The position numbers and the translations under genes were made by a program. This document shows, in pieces, positions 9,963 through 18,834 of a stretch of 64,000 bases of DNA (the first letter of the stretch is position 1; every line of letters starts with the position of its first letter). Origin of the DNA: Mesorhizobium plurifarium (GTDB lineage: Bacteria; Pseudomonadota; Alphaproteobacteria; Rhizobiales; Rhizobiaceae); NCBI GenBank assembly GCA_000824785.1, contig CCNB01000011.1, positions 13,278 to 77,277 on the forward strand, given 5' to 3'. Under the pieces are notes generated by a model, which saw only the letters and a list, made by a program, of their open reading frames with translations, had not been told where the DNA came from and searched no databases.

Positions 9963-10289
9963 CTAGCGGCGGGAAAGCAGGGCGAACAGGAAGCCGACAC
10001 CCGCCGCGATCGCCAGCGACGTCACCGGCTTCTCGCGCACTTTGGCGATCAGCTGCGCTTCGATATCCTCGGCGCTGCCCCGCATGCTCTCGAAGGCAGC
10101 TTCGCCTTGCGCGCGCAACTGTTCGACGCCCTCTGAGGCAGCGCGACGGGCCGCGCCATAACCGTGTTGACCGGTCTTGGCGAGTTGCTCCGTGAGTTTC
10201 TGAATATCCGCTTTCAATTGCTCGATATCAGCCTCCAGGTCGGCGGTGGTCGCTTCGTCCGTCGCGGATTTGCCGGCTGCGGTTGCCAT
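9963..10289 (-). CDS. DUF883 (ElaB/YqjD-like) membrane-anchored protein
   Basis: A 108-residue protein with a long amphipathic coiled-coil region (residues 15-80) and a single C-terminal transmembrane helix (TSLAIAAGVGFLFALL) ending in RR. This is the classic ElaB/YqjD plan; E. coli YqjD is an inner-membrane, ribosome-associated, stationary-phase protein (established). Its own EcfG promoter lies 30 bases upstream, giving the same stress control by a different sigma factor. Confidence 0.85.
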   Translation of the reverse strand: MATAAGKSATDEATTADLEADIEQLKADIQKLTEQLAKTGQHGYGAARRAASEGVEQLRAQGEAAFESMRGSAEDIEAQLIAKVREKPVTSLAIAAGVGFLFALLSRR

Positions 10290-10318
10290 CTCTAACTCCT
10301 TGCGTTTGCTTGGATTTC

Positions 10319-10343
10319 AACGTCTGTTCTGCATCAAAGTTCC
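10319..10343 (-). promoter_or_regulatory. EcfG-type promoter for the DUF883/holin-like operon
   Basis: Minus strand GGAAC (10343-10339), 16 bases, CGTT (10322-10319), 30 bases before the ATG at 10289. Confidence 0.8.
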
Positions 10344-10365
10344 CGATTCGACGGCTCGAACCGAC

Positions 10366-11124
10366 CTAGATCAGCGGCCGCCGTTCCTCGCCGAGCCCCT
10401 CCCAGCGCGCAAGCTTCTTCAGTCCGTCATGGTCGATCACTTCGCAGCCGCCATCTCGCCACAGAACGAGCTTGCGGTCCATCAGCTTGCGGATCGTCTT
10501 GTTGGTGTGGACCAGAGAAAGGCCGAGCGTGTCGGCGATATGCTGTTGCGTGATCGGGATTCGCGGCGTCTTGCCGTTCAGTCCGGCGCTGCGCGCCCGG
10601 CTGGCGATGAAGGCGATGAGGTAGGCCGCTCGCTCGAGCGCGGTGCGGCGGCCGATACTGAGCAGATTCTCGTCCAGCATGCGTTCCTCACGCGACGCGA
10701 TCCAGGTGATGTCATAGGCAAGGCCGGGATGGTTGCGATAGAGTTCCTGCAGTTGGTCGCGCTCGAAGACGCACAGCAGCATCGGCGACAAGGCTTCGAC
10801 GGAATGCTGCATCTCGCCCATCACGCTTCCCTGCAGGCCGATGAGATCGCCAGGCATGGAATAATTGAGGATCTGCCGGCGCCCGTCGGGCAAGAGCTTG
10901 TAGCGGAACGCCCAGCCCGACAGCACGGTGTAGAGATGTGCGCTGTGGCTGCCTTCGACCAGTATTGTCGCCCCCTTGTCGACGGCGAGTTCACCGCGCT
11001 TGAAAGCGCTCACGAACTCCAGCTCCTGTTTTTCGAACGCGCGAAAAACAGGCAATGGCCGCAACGGGCACTCTTCGCAAGAATATTGACGGCTCGCAGC
11101 CGGATGTGCGCTTTGGCTGGACAT
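10366..11124 (-). CDS. Crp/Fnr-family transcriptional regulator
   Basis: A 252-residue regulator with an N-terminal cyclic-nucleotide-type beta-roll (about residues 30-145) and a C-terminal winged helix with the recognition segment ITQQHIADTLGLSLVHTNKTIRKL. An N-terminal cysteine cluster (SCEECPLRPLP) is present, but the four-Cys iron-sulfur pattern of Fnr is incomplete, so oxygen sensing is uncertain. I chose the ATG at 11124 with AGAGGGG upstream; longer readings pass through the EcfG promoter at 11167-11191. Likely a second-tier regulator in the stress cascade. Confidence 0.88.
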   Translation of the reverse strand: MSSQSAHPAASRQYSCEECPLRPLPVFRAFEKQELEFVSAFKRGELAVDKGATILVEGSHSAHLYTVLSGWAFRYKLLPDGRRQILNYSMPGDLIGLQGSVMGEMQHSVEALSPMLLCVFERDQLQELYRNHPGLAYDITWIASREERMLDENLLSIGRRTALERAAYLIAFIASRARSAGLNGKTPRIPITQQHIADTLGLSLVHTNKTIRKLMDRKLVLWRDGGCEVIDHDGLKKLARWEGLGEERRPLI

Positions 11125-11166
11125 TTCGACCCCTCTTCGAAATCCCTGCCCCTGTGGGCGCAAGGA

Positions 11167-11191
11167 AACGCTTGAAACCGCCGGGGGTTCC
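11167..11191 (-). promoter_or_regulatory. EcfG-type promoter for the Crp/Fnr-like gene
   Basis: Minus strand GGAAC (11191-11187), 16 bases, CGTT (11170-11167), 43 bases before the ATG at 11124. Confidence 0.75.
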
Positions 11192-11291
11192 GCGAGGCTT
11201 GGACTCCTGTCTCTTTTGGCCACGTCTTTTTTAAATGACATGGCGACGAATTCCGAGCATGAGTGCGGCCCTGCCGAGGAGACACCGATAA

Positions 11292-11672
11292 GTGCCAGCA
11301 CTGCTTGACGGACTGCGTATCCTCGTCCTGGAAGACGAGTTCCTGATCGCGATGGACGTCGAGCAGCTTTGCCGCGACCACGGCGCCGCCGATATCACGA
11401 TCGCGCGCACGCTCGGCGAGATCGACGGGCAGGCGCTGCCCGCGCGTTTCGACGTGGCGGTGGTCGACCTGATGCTCGGCGAGGTTTCGACCCTGGATTT
11501 CGCCGCCCGGCTCCGCCGCGAGGGCATACCGTTCGTATTTGCCTCCGGCTATTCGGATCCGGACGAGGTCAAGGACGCGTTCCCGGACGTCCAGCTGGTC
11601 ACCAAGCCTTACTCGGGCGACGATCTGATCGAAGCCCTGGCCATGGCCTGCGGCCGGATCGCCCCGGCCTGA
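11292..11672 (+). CDS. Single-domain response regulator
   Basis: A 126-residue stand-alone receiver domain with no output domain. The acidic pair is LEDE near residue 13, the phosphoacceptor is Asp59 in VVDLMLGE, and the conserved Lys is in VTKPYSGDD. It starts with GTG at 11292 behind GAGGAG. It lies between the Crp-like regulator and ecfG. Single-domain receivers modulate HWE-kinase/PhyR phosphorelays in several alphaproteobacteria (established), so a tuning role in this pathway is a reasonable inference. No EcfG promoter is visible for it. Confidence 0.85.
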   Translation: MPALLDGLRILVLEDEFLIAMDVEQLCRDHGAADITIARTLGEIDGQALPARFDVAVVDLMLGEVSTLDFAARLRREGIPFVFASGYSDPDEVKDAFPDVQLVTKPYSGDDLIEALAMACGRIAPA

Positions 11673-11709
11673 GGCTATCCTTGCAATCGGAATCGTAACG
11701 ATGATCGGC

Positions 11710-12261
11710 TCAAGCCGCGTTCGAACCTGTTACCTGCGCCGAGATCGCATCGGGCCCGAACTCGTCCTCTCCGGAAATCTTGAGGATCTCCTGCAGCCTT
11801 GCGCGCGCCCGGCTGACGCGGCTCTTGATGGTGCCGACCGCGCAGCCGCATATCTCGGCGGCTTCTTCATAGGAGAAGCCTGAAGCGCCGATCAGGATGA
11901 TGGCCTCGCGCTGGTCCTCGGGCAGTTGCTCCAGCGCGCCGCGGAAATCCTTGAGGTCGAGCTGGCCGTGCTGGGCCGGGTGGACGGCAAGCCTGGCCGT
12001 CATGATGCCGTCGCTGTCCTGCACCTCGCGGCCGCGCTTGCGCATCTGCGAATAGAATTCGTTGCGCAGTATAGTGAACAGCCATGCCTTCAAATTGGTG
12101 CCCGGCTGGAAACTCTCATGCTTGTCCCAGGCCTTGACCAGCGTTTCCTGGACGAGGTCGTCGGCCCGGTCGGCATTCTGCGTCAGCGACACGGCAAAAG
12201 CGCGCAGGCTCGGGATCGCACCGAGCAGCTCGGTCTTGAAGCTCTGGGATACCGCCGCCAT
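11710..12261 (-). CDS. ecfG: General stress response ECF sigma factor EcfG
   Basis: A 183-residue ECF sigma-70 factor. Region 2 contains DRADDLVQETLVKAWDKHESF near residues 31-51 and region 4 contains the LPEDQREAIILIGASGFSYEEAAEICG helix-turn-helix block. In Alphaproteobacteria EcfG is held by NepR and released when phospho-PhyR binds NepR. The gene is 3 bases after nepR, sharing its promoter, and phyR is divergent next door, which fixes the assignment. Ten matching promoters lie within 8 kb. Confidence 0.95.
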   Translation of the reverse strand: MAAVSQSFKTELLGAIPSLRAFAVSLTQNADRADDLVQETLVKAWDKHESFQPGTNLKAWLFTILRNEFYSQMRKRGREVQDSDGIMTARLAVHPAQHGQLDLKDFRGALEQLPEDQREAIILIGASGFSYEEAAEICGCAVGTIKSRVSRARARLQEILKISGEDEFGPDAISAQVTGSNAA

Positions 12262-12264
12262 GCC

Positions 12265-12468
12265 TCAGTCCTTTTTCTGGGCGGGTTCGGCCTGTTCCAG
12301 CTGGCTGAGCAGCTGAGCGAAGCGGTCCGGCACATGGTCCGAGACCAGCTCGTCATAATACTGCTTGAGCTTGCGCGCGATTTCGGAGTTCGCCCCCAGC
12401 GGGTTGCCATCCCCGTTCCGATGCCTCTTTTCGGCATCAGCCATCTGCTTTTTTGACATTTCTTTCAT
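12265..12468 (-). CDS. nepR: NepR-family anti-sigma factor
   Basis: A 67-residue protein containing the NepR core IARKLKQYYDELVSDHVPDRFAQLLSQL (about residues 31-58, two helices split by VPDRF). It sequesters EcfG until PhyR-P captures it. I chose the ATG at 12468; a second in-frame ATG three codons later is possible. It precedes ecfG in a two-gene operon transcribed from an EcfG promoter at 12562-12586, so the system is autoregulated. Confidence 0.93.
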   Translation of the reverse strand: MKEMSKKQMADAEKRHRNGDGNPLGANSEIARKLKQYYDELVSDHVPDRFAQLLSQLEQAEPAQKKD

Positions 12469-12561
12469 AGTAGCCCTAATTTCCAGCACCCGAACCGCTC
12501 TTCGACTGCAAACCACAACGCAAGCGGAATCCTCGTCTGGTCGCCCATCCCGAACCCCCGA

Positions 12562-12586
12562 AACGCCCGCTTTGTAATTTAGTTCC
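12562..12586 (-). promoter_or_regulatory. EcfG-type promoter for nepR-ecfG
   Basis: Minus strand GGAAC (12586-12582), 16 bases, CGTT (12565-12562), 94 bases before nepR. It is only 9 bases from the divergent phyR promoter -35. Confidence 0.85.
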
Positions 12587-12595
12587 ACGGCCGGC

Positions 12596-12620
12596 GGAAC
12601 TTTTTCCGGAAGCCGGCGTT
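12596..12620 (+). promoter_or_regulatory. EcfG-type promoter for phyR
   Basis: GGAAC (12596-12600), 16 bases, CGTT (12617-12620), 68 bases before the ATG at 12688. Confidence 0.85.
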
Positions 12621-12687
12621 TGATTTTTCGGGGCGTGCAATCAGCGTGGCCTTCAACGTGCAACGTCATCTGAGGGAGACGTCAATA

Positions 12688-13482
12688 ATGAGTTTGTCAG
12701 CTACCATCGCCCCGCATCTTCCGTTCCTGCGCCGCTTCTCGCGGGCGGTATCGGGATCGCAGGAGAGCGGTGACGCGCTGGTCGCCGCGATGCTGGAAGC
12801 CATCATCGCCGATACCAACATCTTCCCCGAAGCCTCGAGCGACCGCATCGCGCTCTACAAGGTTTTCGCCAGGCTGTTCACCTCCGTGGCCATCCGCGTG
12901 CCGCAGGAACAGGCTCAGACCGCCTGGGAACAGCGGGCCGCGGCCAATCTGAATGCGCTCGCGCCGCGTCCGCGCCAGGCTTTCCTCCTGGTTGCCGTCG
13001 AGGGCTTCAGCGAGGACGAGGCGGCGGAAATCCTCGACGTCGGGGAGGAAGAGTTCTCGGAGCTGCTGGCCCAGGCAAGCAACGAGATTTCCCGCCAAGT
13101 GGCGACGGACGTGCTGATCATCGAGGACGAGCCTCTGATCGCCATGGATATCGAGGAGATGGTCGAAAGTCTCGGCCACCGCGTGGTGGGCACGGCGCGC
13201 ACGCATGCCGAGGCAGTGGCCCTGTTCGGCAAGACGCGGCCGAAAATGGTCCTGGCCGACATCCAGCTCGCCGACGGCAGCTCGGGCATCGAAGCCGTCA
13301 ACGAAATCTTGTCCTCGACGCCGGTGCCGGTGATCTTCATCACCGCCTTTCCGGAACGCCTGCTGACCGGCGAACGCCCCGAGCCGGCCTTTCTGGTCAC
13401 AAAACCCTTCAATCCCGACATGGTCAAGGCTCTGATCAGCCAGGCCCTGTTCTTCGACCGCCAGGCCAAAGCCGCCGCCTGA
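12688..13482 (+). CDS. phyR: General stress response anti-anti-sigma regulator PhyR
   Basis: A 264-residue protein with an N-terminal sigma-like domain (regions 2 and 4 mimics, residues about 5-130) and a C-terminal receiver domain (about 140-255). The receiver has the acidic pair IIEDEPLIAMD, phosphoacceptor Asp191 in MVLADIQLADG, and Lys in VTKPFNPD. On phosphorylation the sigma-like domain binds NepR and frees EcfG. The ATG at 12688 follows GAGGGAGA. Divergent from nepR-ecfG with its own EcfG promoter, giving positive feedback. Confidence 0.95.
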   Translation: MSLSATIAPHLPFLRRFSRAVSGSQESGDALVAAMLEAIIADTNIFPEASSDRIALYKVFARLFTSVAIRVPQEQAQTAWEQRAAANLNALAPRPRQAFLLVAVEGFSEDEAAEILDVGEEEFSELLAQASNEISRQVATDVLIIEDEPLIAMDIEEMVESLGHRVVGTARTHAEAVALFGKTRPKMVLADIQLADGSSGIEAVNEILSSTPVPVIFITAFPERLLTGERPEPAFLVTKPFNPDMVKALISQALFFDRQAKAAA

Positions 13483-13609
13483 GCCTGCCGAAGCCGAGAT
13501 ATTTCAAGATATTTGGAGCGTCATGCGCGGCTTTTTCGCCGCGCGTGACGCTTGCCCGGTTGCGATTTGAAAAGCCCTTCGAGGGGGATCGTCTTTTTCG
13601 GCAAATGGT

Positions 13610-13634
13610 GGAACAAACGACACCGAGCCACGTT
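13610..13634 (+). promoter_or_regulatory. EcfG-type promoter for the DUF1328 gene
   Basis: GGAAC (13610-13614), 16 bases, CGTT (13631-13634), 30 bases before the ATG at 13664. Confidence 0.8.
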
Positions 13635-13663
13635 CTTTTCCCGACAGAAGAAGGAGACGCATC

Positions 13664-13828
13664 ATGCTGTACTGGGCGCTCGTATTCCTCGTAGTTGCGA
13701 TCATCGCCGGCGCGCTTGGGTTCGGCGGCATCGCCGGCACATCGGCGGGCATCGCGCAGATTCTGTTCTTCATCTTCCTCGCCTTCCTGGTGATTTCGCT
13801 CATCGCTGGCCTCTTCAGGAGAGCCTGA
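13664..13828 (+). CDS. DUF1328 small membrane protein
   Basis: A 54-residue, almost wholly hydrophobic protein with two transmembrane helices ([20 protein letters not shown], then [21 protein letters not shown]) ending FRRA. This is the DUF1328/YtjA pattern. AAGGAG precedes the ATG, an EcfG promoter is 30 bases upstream, and a strong hairpin follows, so it is a monocistronic stress gene. Confidence 0.88.
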   Translation: MLYWALVFLVVAIIAGALGFGGIAGTSAGIAQILFFIFLAFLVISLIAGLFRRA

Positions 13829-13870
13829 CCGCAACACTGGAAGCCGCACCCCTCAAACGGTTTCCAGCCA

Positions 13871-13907
13871 CCGCCGGACGGCGCCTCGAAAGAGCACCGT
13901 CCGGCGG
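13871..13907. terminator. Strong nested hairpin downstream of DUF1328
   Basis: CCGCCGGACGG (13871-13881) pairs perfectly with CCGTCCGGCGG (13897-13907). An outer CCTCAAACGGT / ACCGTTTTTGAGG pair extends the stem. The run of T after the outer stem is short, so it is a probable terminator. Confidence 0.7.
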
Positions 13908-13951
13908 ACCGTTTTTGAGGGACCCTGCGGTCGCGGGGGCGGGTGGCCCGC

Positions 13952-13976
13952 GGAACCAGTTGCGGATTGATCCGTT
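13952..13976 (+). promoter_or_regulatory. EcfG-type promoter for the HWE kinase gene
   Basis: GGAAC (13952-13956), 16 bases, CGTT (13973-13976), 30 bases before the ATG at 14006. Confidence 0.8.
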
Positions 13977-14005
13977 CAAGGACCGAGCGCGGGAATATAT
14001 TTCCA

Positions 14006-15031
14006 ATGTCTTCCGAGGGTCCCACGAAAGACGAGAAGCAGAACGGCGAAGTGATAGCGATGCATCCCTCGGAGAGCGGGATGCAGCTGGGGCGGGCCCT
14101 GCTTCATGCCCTGCACAATGCCGGGATCTCGGTTCTCTACCAGGACCGGCAGATGAAGACGGTCTGGGCGCGCAACATGAGCGCGCCCTGGGCGTCCGAG
14201 ACGGCCGACGGCAAGGATCTGCTTTCGCCGGTGCAGGCCAAGCGCATAGAAGCGGCCAAGCTGGGTGTGATCGAATCCGGCAACGCGGATCAGCTCGAGC
14301 TCAGCATTCCGGGAAGCCAGGGCGTCCGCTGGTTCCAGCTTTGGATCGATGCCGACCGCGGGGAAGCCGGCGACGTTCTTGGCGTCGTCACGACGATGGT
14401 GGAGACGACGGAGCAGAAACGCCGCGAGCAGACGCTGAAGGCATTGCTGCGCGAAGTCAGCCATCGATCGAAGAATCTCCTGGCCATCATCCAGAGCATC
14501 GCCACGCAGACCGGACGCTATACGGAGACGCTCAGCGACTTCCTGGCGCGGTTCCGCGGCCGGTTGCAATCGCTCGCTTCCTCGCAGGATCTGGTCACAT
14601 CCTCCAACTGGCGAGGAGCGGCGCTGCAGGAGCTCGTATCGGGCCAGGTCGGCCGCTACAGCAGCGATCTGGCCAAAAGCCTGCGATTCACGGGCGAAAA
14701 TCCCTATCTCAATCCCAACGCCGCCCTGCATATCGGCCTGGCGATGCATGAGCTGGCCGTGAATTCCGTGAGCTATGGCGCCTTGTCCCGGCCGGACGGG
14801 CATGTCGAGGTGCGCGCCCGGCTCCATCCCGAAAACGGAACCTCGCCCAATCTTTTGCTGACCTGGACCGAAGCGATCGGCGACGCCCCGCGCAATGAGA
14901 AGCGCTTCGGCAGCGTGGCGCTGGAACGCGTCGTGCCGATGTCGCTGAATGGCTCCGCGACGCTGGAAATCGGCAAGGACCGCATGGAATACCGTCTCAC
15001 CGTCCCGCACGGGAATTTCGAGACGGATTGA
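14006..15031 (+). CDS. HWE/HisKA_2 sensor histidine kinase (stress-locus kinase)
   Basis: A 341-residue soluble kinase with an N-terminal PAS-like domain (about residues 20-140) and an HWE-type module. The phosphoacceptor helix reads LLREVSHRSKNLLAIIQ near residue 148 and the ATPase N-box is MHELAVNSVSYGAL. HWE kinases are the usual phosphodonors for PhyR, and this gene lies 520 bases after phyR with its own EcfG promoter, so it is the likely cognate (PhyK-like) kinase. No membrane segment, so a cytoplasmic signal is sensed. Confidence 0.88.
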   Translation: MSSEGPTKDEKQNGEVIAMHPSESGMQLGRALLHALHNAGISVLYQDRQMKTVWARNMSAPWASETADGKDLLSPVQAKRIEAAKLGVIESGNADQLELSIPGSQGVRWFQLWIDADRGEAGDVLGVVTTMVETTEQKRREQTLKALLREVSHRSKNLLAIIQSIATQTGRYTETLSDFLARFRGRLQSLASSQDLVTSSNWRGAALQELVSGQVGRYSSDLAKSLRFTGENPYLNPNAALHIGLAMHELAVNSVSYGALSRPDGHVEVRARLHPENGTSPNLLLTWTEAIGDAPRNEKRFGSVALERVVPMSLNGSATLEIGKDRMEYRLTVPHGNFETD

Positions 15032-15049
15032 TCGTGCCGCCGATGGCGC

Positions 15050-15107
15050 GAGAGCAATTCCAGGAAAAGTGCGTAGCTGTTTTCCGTCCGGAATTGCGGT
15101 AAAATCG
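15050..15107. repeat. Rhizobial intergenic palindrome, family A copy 1
   Basis: A GAGCAATTCCAGGAAAAGTGCG start is closed by TTCCGTCCGGAATTGCGG, giving AATTCC...GGAATT symmetry. A related copy in the other orientation is at 40907-40977. The unit resembles dispersed intergenic mosaic elements of Rhizobiales. Confidence 0.7.
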
Positions 15108-15224
15108 AGCCTTGCCGGCAAAGCGTCTTAACCGGCTGTTCACCATAAAGTCCGATTCTGTGTTCCCGGCCAACAATACGCCGGACACCCATCCGCGCCC
15201 CGGCGTGCGACCTGGGAGACTGAC

Positions 15225-15392
15225 ATGATGGTTGCCGACATGAACAGACTGGAACAGGCCGCCCGCGTCTCGATGAGCGGCTTCCAGGATGCCGAGCCGC
15301 CGCCGGCGCGATCGTCGCATCTTTCGCTCCGCCTCGGCGCGATCGCGCTTCTGGCGGCTGTGGCCTTGGCCGCCGCCTGGCAATTGTTCTGA
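15225..15392 (+). CDS. Small single-pass membrane protein
   Basis: A 55-residue protein with a hydrophilic N-terminal half and one C-terminal transmembrane helix (LGAIALLAAVALAAAWQLF). A GGGAG ribosome site precedes tandem ATGs at 15225 and 15228. No family is recognised. It is in the stress cluster, but I see no EcfG promoter for it. Confidence 0.55.
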   Translation: MMVADMNRLEQAARVSMSGFQDAEPPPARSSHLSLRLGAIALLAAVALAAAWQLF

Positions 15393-15467
15393 CCCCGCGC
15401 GGGATCGAGACAGAACCTTGAAGCGCCGCCTGTATCCATTCGACGCGACGCCTTGAAATCCAGGCCC

Positions 15468-15493
15468 GGAACTTTCGTTCGCCGAGAATCGTT
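15468..15493 (+). promoter_or_regulatory. EcfG-type promoter for the 15518 gene
   Basis: GGAAC (15468-15472), 17 bases, CGTT (15490-15493), 25 bases before the ATG at 15518. Confidence 0.7.
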
Positions 15494-15517
15494 GTTTGCG
15501 GCGAGAGGTTTGGACCC

Positions 15518-15844
15518 ATGGAACACATCGCCGCGTTGCTTTTCGTCGTCGGCTGTTCGAACACGATGACCGATTGCCGCGAGCTTGAGGTGCCCGTCAG
15601 CGTCTTCGAGAGCGCTGAGGCTTGCATCGCCGAGCGGCCTTTCGCCCTCGGCGGCCTGCAGGGTCTGGCCCCCCACACCATCGGCAAGTGCCTCGCCGTC
15701 GATCCGGCGCTGGAGGACGATTACGACCGGATCGCCTGGAACGTGCGGCCTGACGGCACGTTGGTCGCATCCCTGGAAGTTTCCGGCATGCTTGTCGCAT
15801 CAAACAGCGCGCGCCCCGAAAAAGACTATCTTAAACAACAGTAA
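15518..15844 (+). CDS. Conserved hypothetical protein with stress promoter
   Basis: A 108-residue protein with a short hydrophobic N-terminus (HIAALLFVVGCS) that may be a weak signal sequence, and four cysteines (positions 13, 20, 36 and 58) that could form disulfides if exported. No domain is recognised. An EcfG-type promoter lies 25 bases upstream. Confidence 0.65.
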   Translation: MEHIAALLFVVGCSNTMTDCRELEVPVSVFESAEACIAERPFALGGLQGLAPHTIGKCLAVDPALEDDYDRIAWNVRPDGTLVASLEVSGMLVASNSARPEKDYLKQQ

Positions 15845-15927
15845 GATCGTGCAGGCAAAGCCCGTTTTTTCGTGCTAAATGGCTGTTGGCACTGCCAAAA
15901 GTGAGGACAAAAGTGAGGAGCAATTCC

Positions 15928-16173
15928 ATGCGGAAGATGATCATTGCCATGGTTGCGGTGGTCGCTGTAAGCGGCTGCACCAGCACCGAACAGGACGTCG
16001 TCGGCGGCGGTCTGATCGGCGCCGGCGTGGGCGGCCTGGTCGGCGGCGGCAAGGGTGCGCTGATCGGCGCGGCTGTGGGGGCTGGGTCTGGTTTGATATA
16101 CCGTAACGTACAAACTGGCCGCTGCAAATATCGCCGCGCTGACGGTACGATCTACTGGGCCCGCTGTAACTAG
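15928..16173 (+). CDS. Glycine-zipper lipoprotein
   Basis: An 81-residue protein with a lipobox signal (MVAVVAVSGC, Cys17 the lipidated residue), then a glycine-rich zipper segment with repeated GGG and GxxxG patterns over residues 25-57, and a short basic C-terminal tail with a Cys pair. This is the glycine-zipper outer-membrane lipoprotein plan. The ATG at 15928 gives the lipobox at the right distance; a longer frame from 15886 does not. Confidence 0.8.
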   Translation: MRKMIIAMVAVVAVSGCTSTEQDVVGGGLIGAGVGGLVGGGKGALIGAAVGAGSGLIYRNVQTGRCKYRRADGTIYWARCN

Positions 16174-16261
16174 TCCAGCACCGGAACCGGAGGTCGGCCG
16201 CCGGCCTTCGGTTTTCCCTGGCTTCCGATCGCTGATTCCCCGCCAAGACCTTCTGGCCCGC

Positions 16262-17944
16262 TCATGCGGCCAGCGGAATTCTGATTTCCACCTTCAGTCC
16301 ATCGTCACGATAGTCGCGCGCGATCGTGCCGTGCAATTCGCGCGTGACATTGAGGTCTATCAACTTGGTGCCGAAGCCGGTCTTGGCCGGCGCTTCCAGG
16401 TTCTTCTGGCCCGTTTCGCGCCAGTTCAAGAGCAGCGTCCGCTCTCGACCGCGCCCCTCAATGCTCCAGTCGACCTTGAGGGCGCCCACCGAATTGCCGG
16501 CTTCGCCATATTTCAGCGCATTGGTGGCGAGTTCGTGGAAGGTCAGCCCGAGCGCTTGCGTCGTCGTCTCGTCGAGCAGCACCTCAGGCCCCGACAACAC
16601 CCCTTCGGGAAGATCCTTGCCGAACACCTGTCCGAGCTCGATGCGCAACAGATCGCCAAGATCGGCCTTCTGCCAGCGCGAGCGCGTCAGCATGTCCTGC
16701 GAGGCGGCCATTGCCTGGAGGCGCGCCGAGAATGACGCCGAGAACTCGTTGACGTCGGTGGCTTGCGAGGCCGTCTGCCGCGCGATCGCCAGCACGCGTG
16801 TGATCGAATTCTTGATGCGATGCTTCATCTCCTGCAGGATCAGGTCCTTTTCCAGCAGGCTCTTTTCGGTCGCCTCGTGCAGCGCCGATTTGGCGTCATA
16901 GGCGCGTTCCTGATAACGCGCCACCAAGGCGATGGCGCCGGCGAGCAGCAGGCCAAACAGCCCGAGCATCACCGGAATGGCGCGCGAAGACGGCGGCTCG
17001 AAGGCGCTTGTCGGCCTGAACAGCACGGTCCAGGGCCGGCCCGCGACAACGATATCGCGACGCGCCAAAAGCTTCGCCCCGATACGTTCCGTCGGCGGCG
17101 CCTCCGAACGGAACAACAGATTGCCGTCCTCGGGCTTACCGTCATAGACCTCGACATTGACCGGCAGCAGCGGAGCACGGCTGAGCGCGACCTGGAACAG
17201 GTCCTGCGCGCGGAAGGCAGCGTAGAGAAAACCGGCCGTGGAGGAGCGGCTTGCGTTGATCACCTCGGGCGCGGTTTCGACGTTCAGCCGCACGAAAACC
17301 AAGAACCCGGTGAAGGTCTGCTTCACGCCGGCGCCCTGGCCGAGTTGGACGATGCCGCTCGCATGCTGCTGGTCGTCGGCCATCGCCTGTTGGATCGCCG
17401 CGCGCCGTACCGGCTCTGTGAACATGTCGAAGCCGATGATCGACTGGTTGGACGTATCGAGCGGTTCGAACAGCACGATCGGCGTGCGCCATTGCTCAGT
17501 CGTGGCGGGGTAGATCGGGTGCTCCGACCCAAGGTCGTGCAGGATATCGCGTTCGACCGCGGCCTCGTCGCCGGCTTTTGCGAGCTTCAGGAAGCCGATG
17601 CCGCGCAGCCCCGCGAAATTGTCGTCGATGTCGAGCGCGCTGAAGAAGGCCTTGAATTCGCCGCGTGTGATGTCGCCGTTGCGGGCATCGAACAGCGCCT
17701 GCGTCGAACGCAGCAGCGACAGATTGAGGTCGATGCGGCTTTCGATGCGGTTCAGCGCGTCATCGGCGATCCCTTCGAACTTGATCCGCGCCGCCTCCTG
17801 CGTGGCGAAATAGGCGAACCCCGCCATGGTCAGGCTGATCAGCGCGACGGCGACAAAGGCAACGATCGGAAAGAGCTTCTTCAAATCAAGGATGCGGCCC
17901 GTGGACGGTCGACGGCCTTTATGGGCAAGTCTCCGCGTCAACAC
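16262..17944 (-). CDS. Membrane CHASE-domain HWE/HisKA_2 histidine kinase
   Basis: A 560-residue kinase with transmembrane helices near residues 26-48 and 322-342 that bracket a periplasmic CHASE domain (contains [11 protein letters not shown] and the [12 protein letters not shown] segment). The cytoplasmic part has the phosphoacceptor helix [21 protein letters not shown] and the ATPase N-box [15 protein letters not shown]. The start is a GTG. HWE kinases in Rhizobiales feed PhyR-type stress regulators, so it may be a second input to the nearby stress system (inference from family and proximity). Confidence 0.88.
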   Translation of the reverse strand: MLTRRLAHKGRRPSTGRILDLKKLFPIVAFVAVALISLTMAGFAYFATQEAARIKFEGIADDALNRIESRIDLNLSLLRSTQALFDARNGDITRGEFKAFFSALDIDDNFAGLRGIGFLKLAKAGDEAAVERDILHDLGSEHPIYPATTEQWRTPIVLFEPLDTSNQSIIGFDMFTEPVRRAAIQQAMADDQQHASGIVQLGQGAGVKQTFTGFLVFVRLNVETAPEVINASRSSTAGFLYAAFRAQDLFQVALSRAPLLPVNVEVYDGKPEDGNLLFRSEAPPTERIGAKLLARRDIVVAGRPWTVLFRPTSAFEPPSSRAIPVMLGLFGLLLAGAIALVARYQERAYDAKSALHEATEKSLLEKDLILQEMKHRIKNSITRVLAIARQTASQATDVNEFSASFSARLQAMAASQDMLTRSRWQKADLGDLLRIELGQVFGKDLPEGVLSGPEVLLDETTTQALGLTFHELATNALKYGEAGNSVGALKVDWSIEGRGRERTLLLNWRETGQKNLEAPAKTGFGTKLIDLNVTRELHGTIARDYRDDGLKVEIRIPLAA

Positions 17945-18016
17945 AATGGCGCGGTCAAATCATCAACGCAGCTGGCATATCACGCAGCCTTTAATTAGCC
18001 GGCTACATGCCCGTAT

Positions 18017-18817
<801 letters not shown>

Positions 18818-18834
18818 GTTGGATCTCTCCCTGA

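Noticed and set aside
9498..10289. Prophage lysis cassette
   Set aside because: The holin-like protein is paired with DUF883 behind an EcfG promoter and has no endolysin or phage neighbours; it is a chromosomal stress operon.
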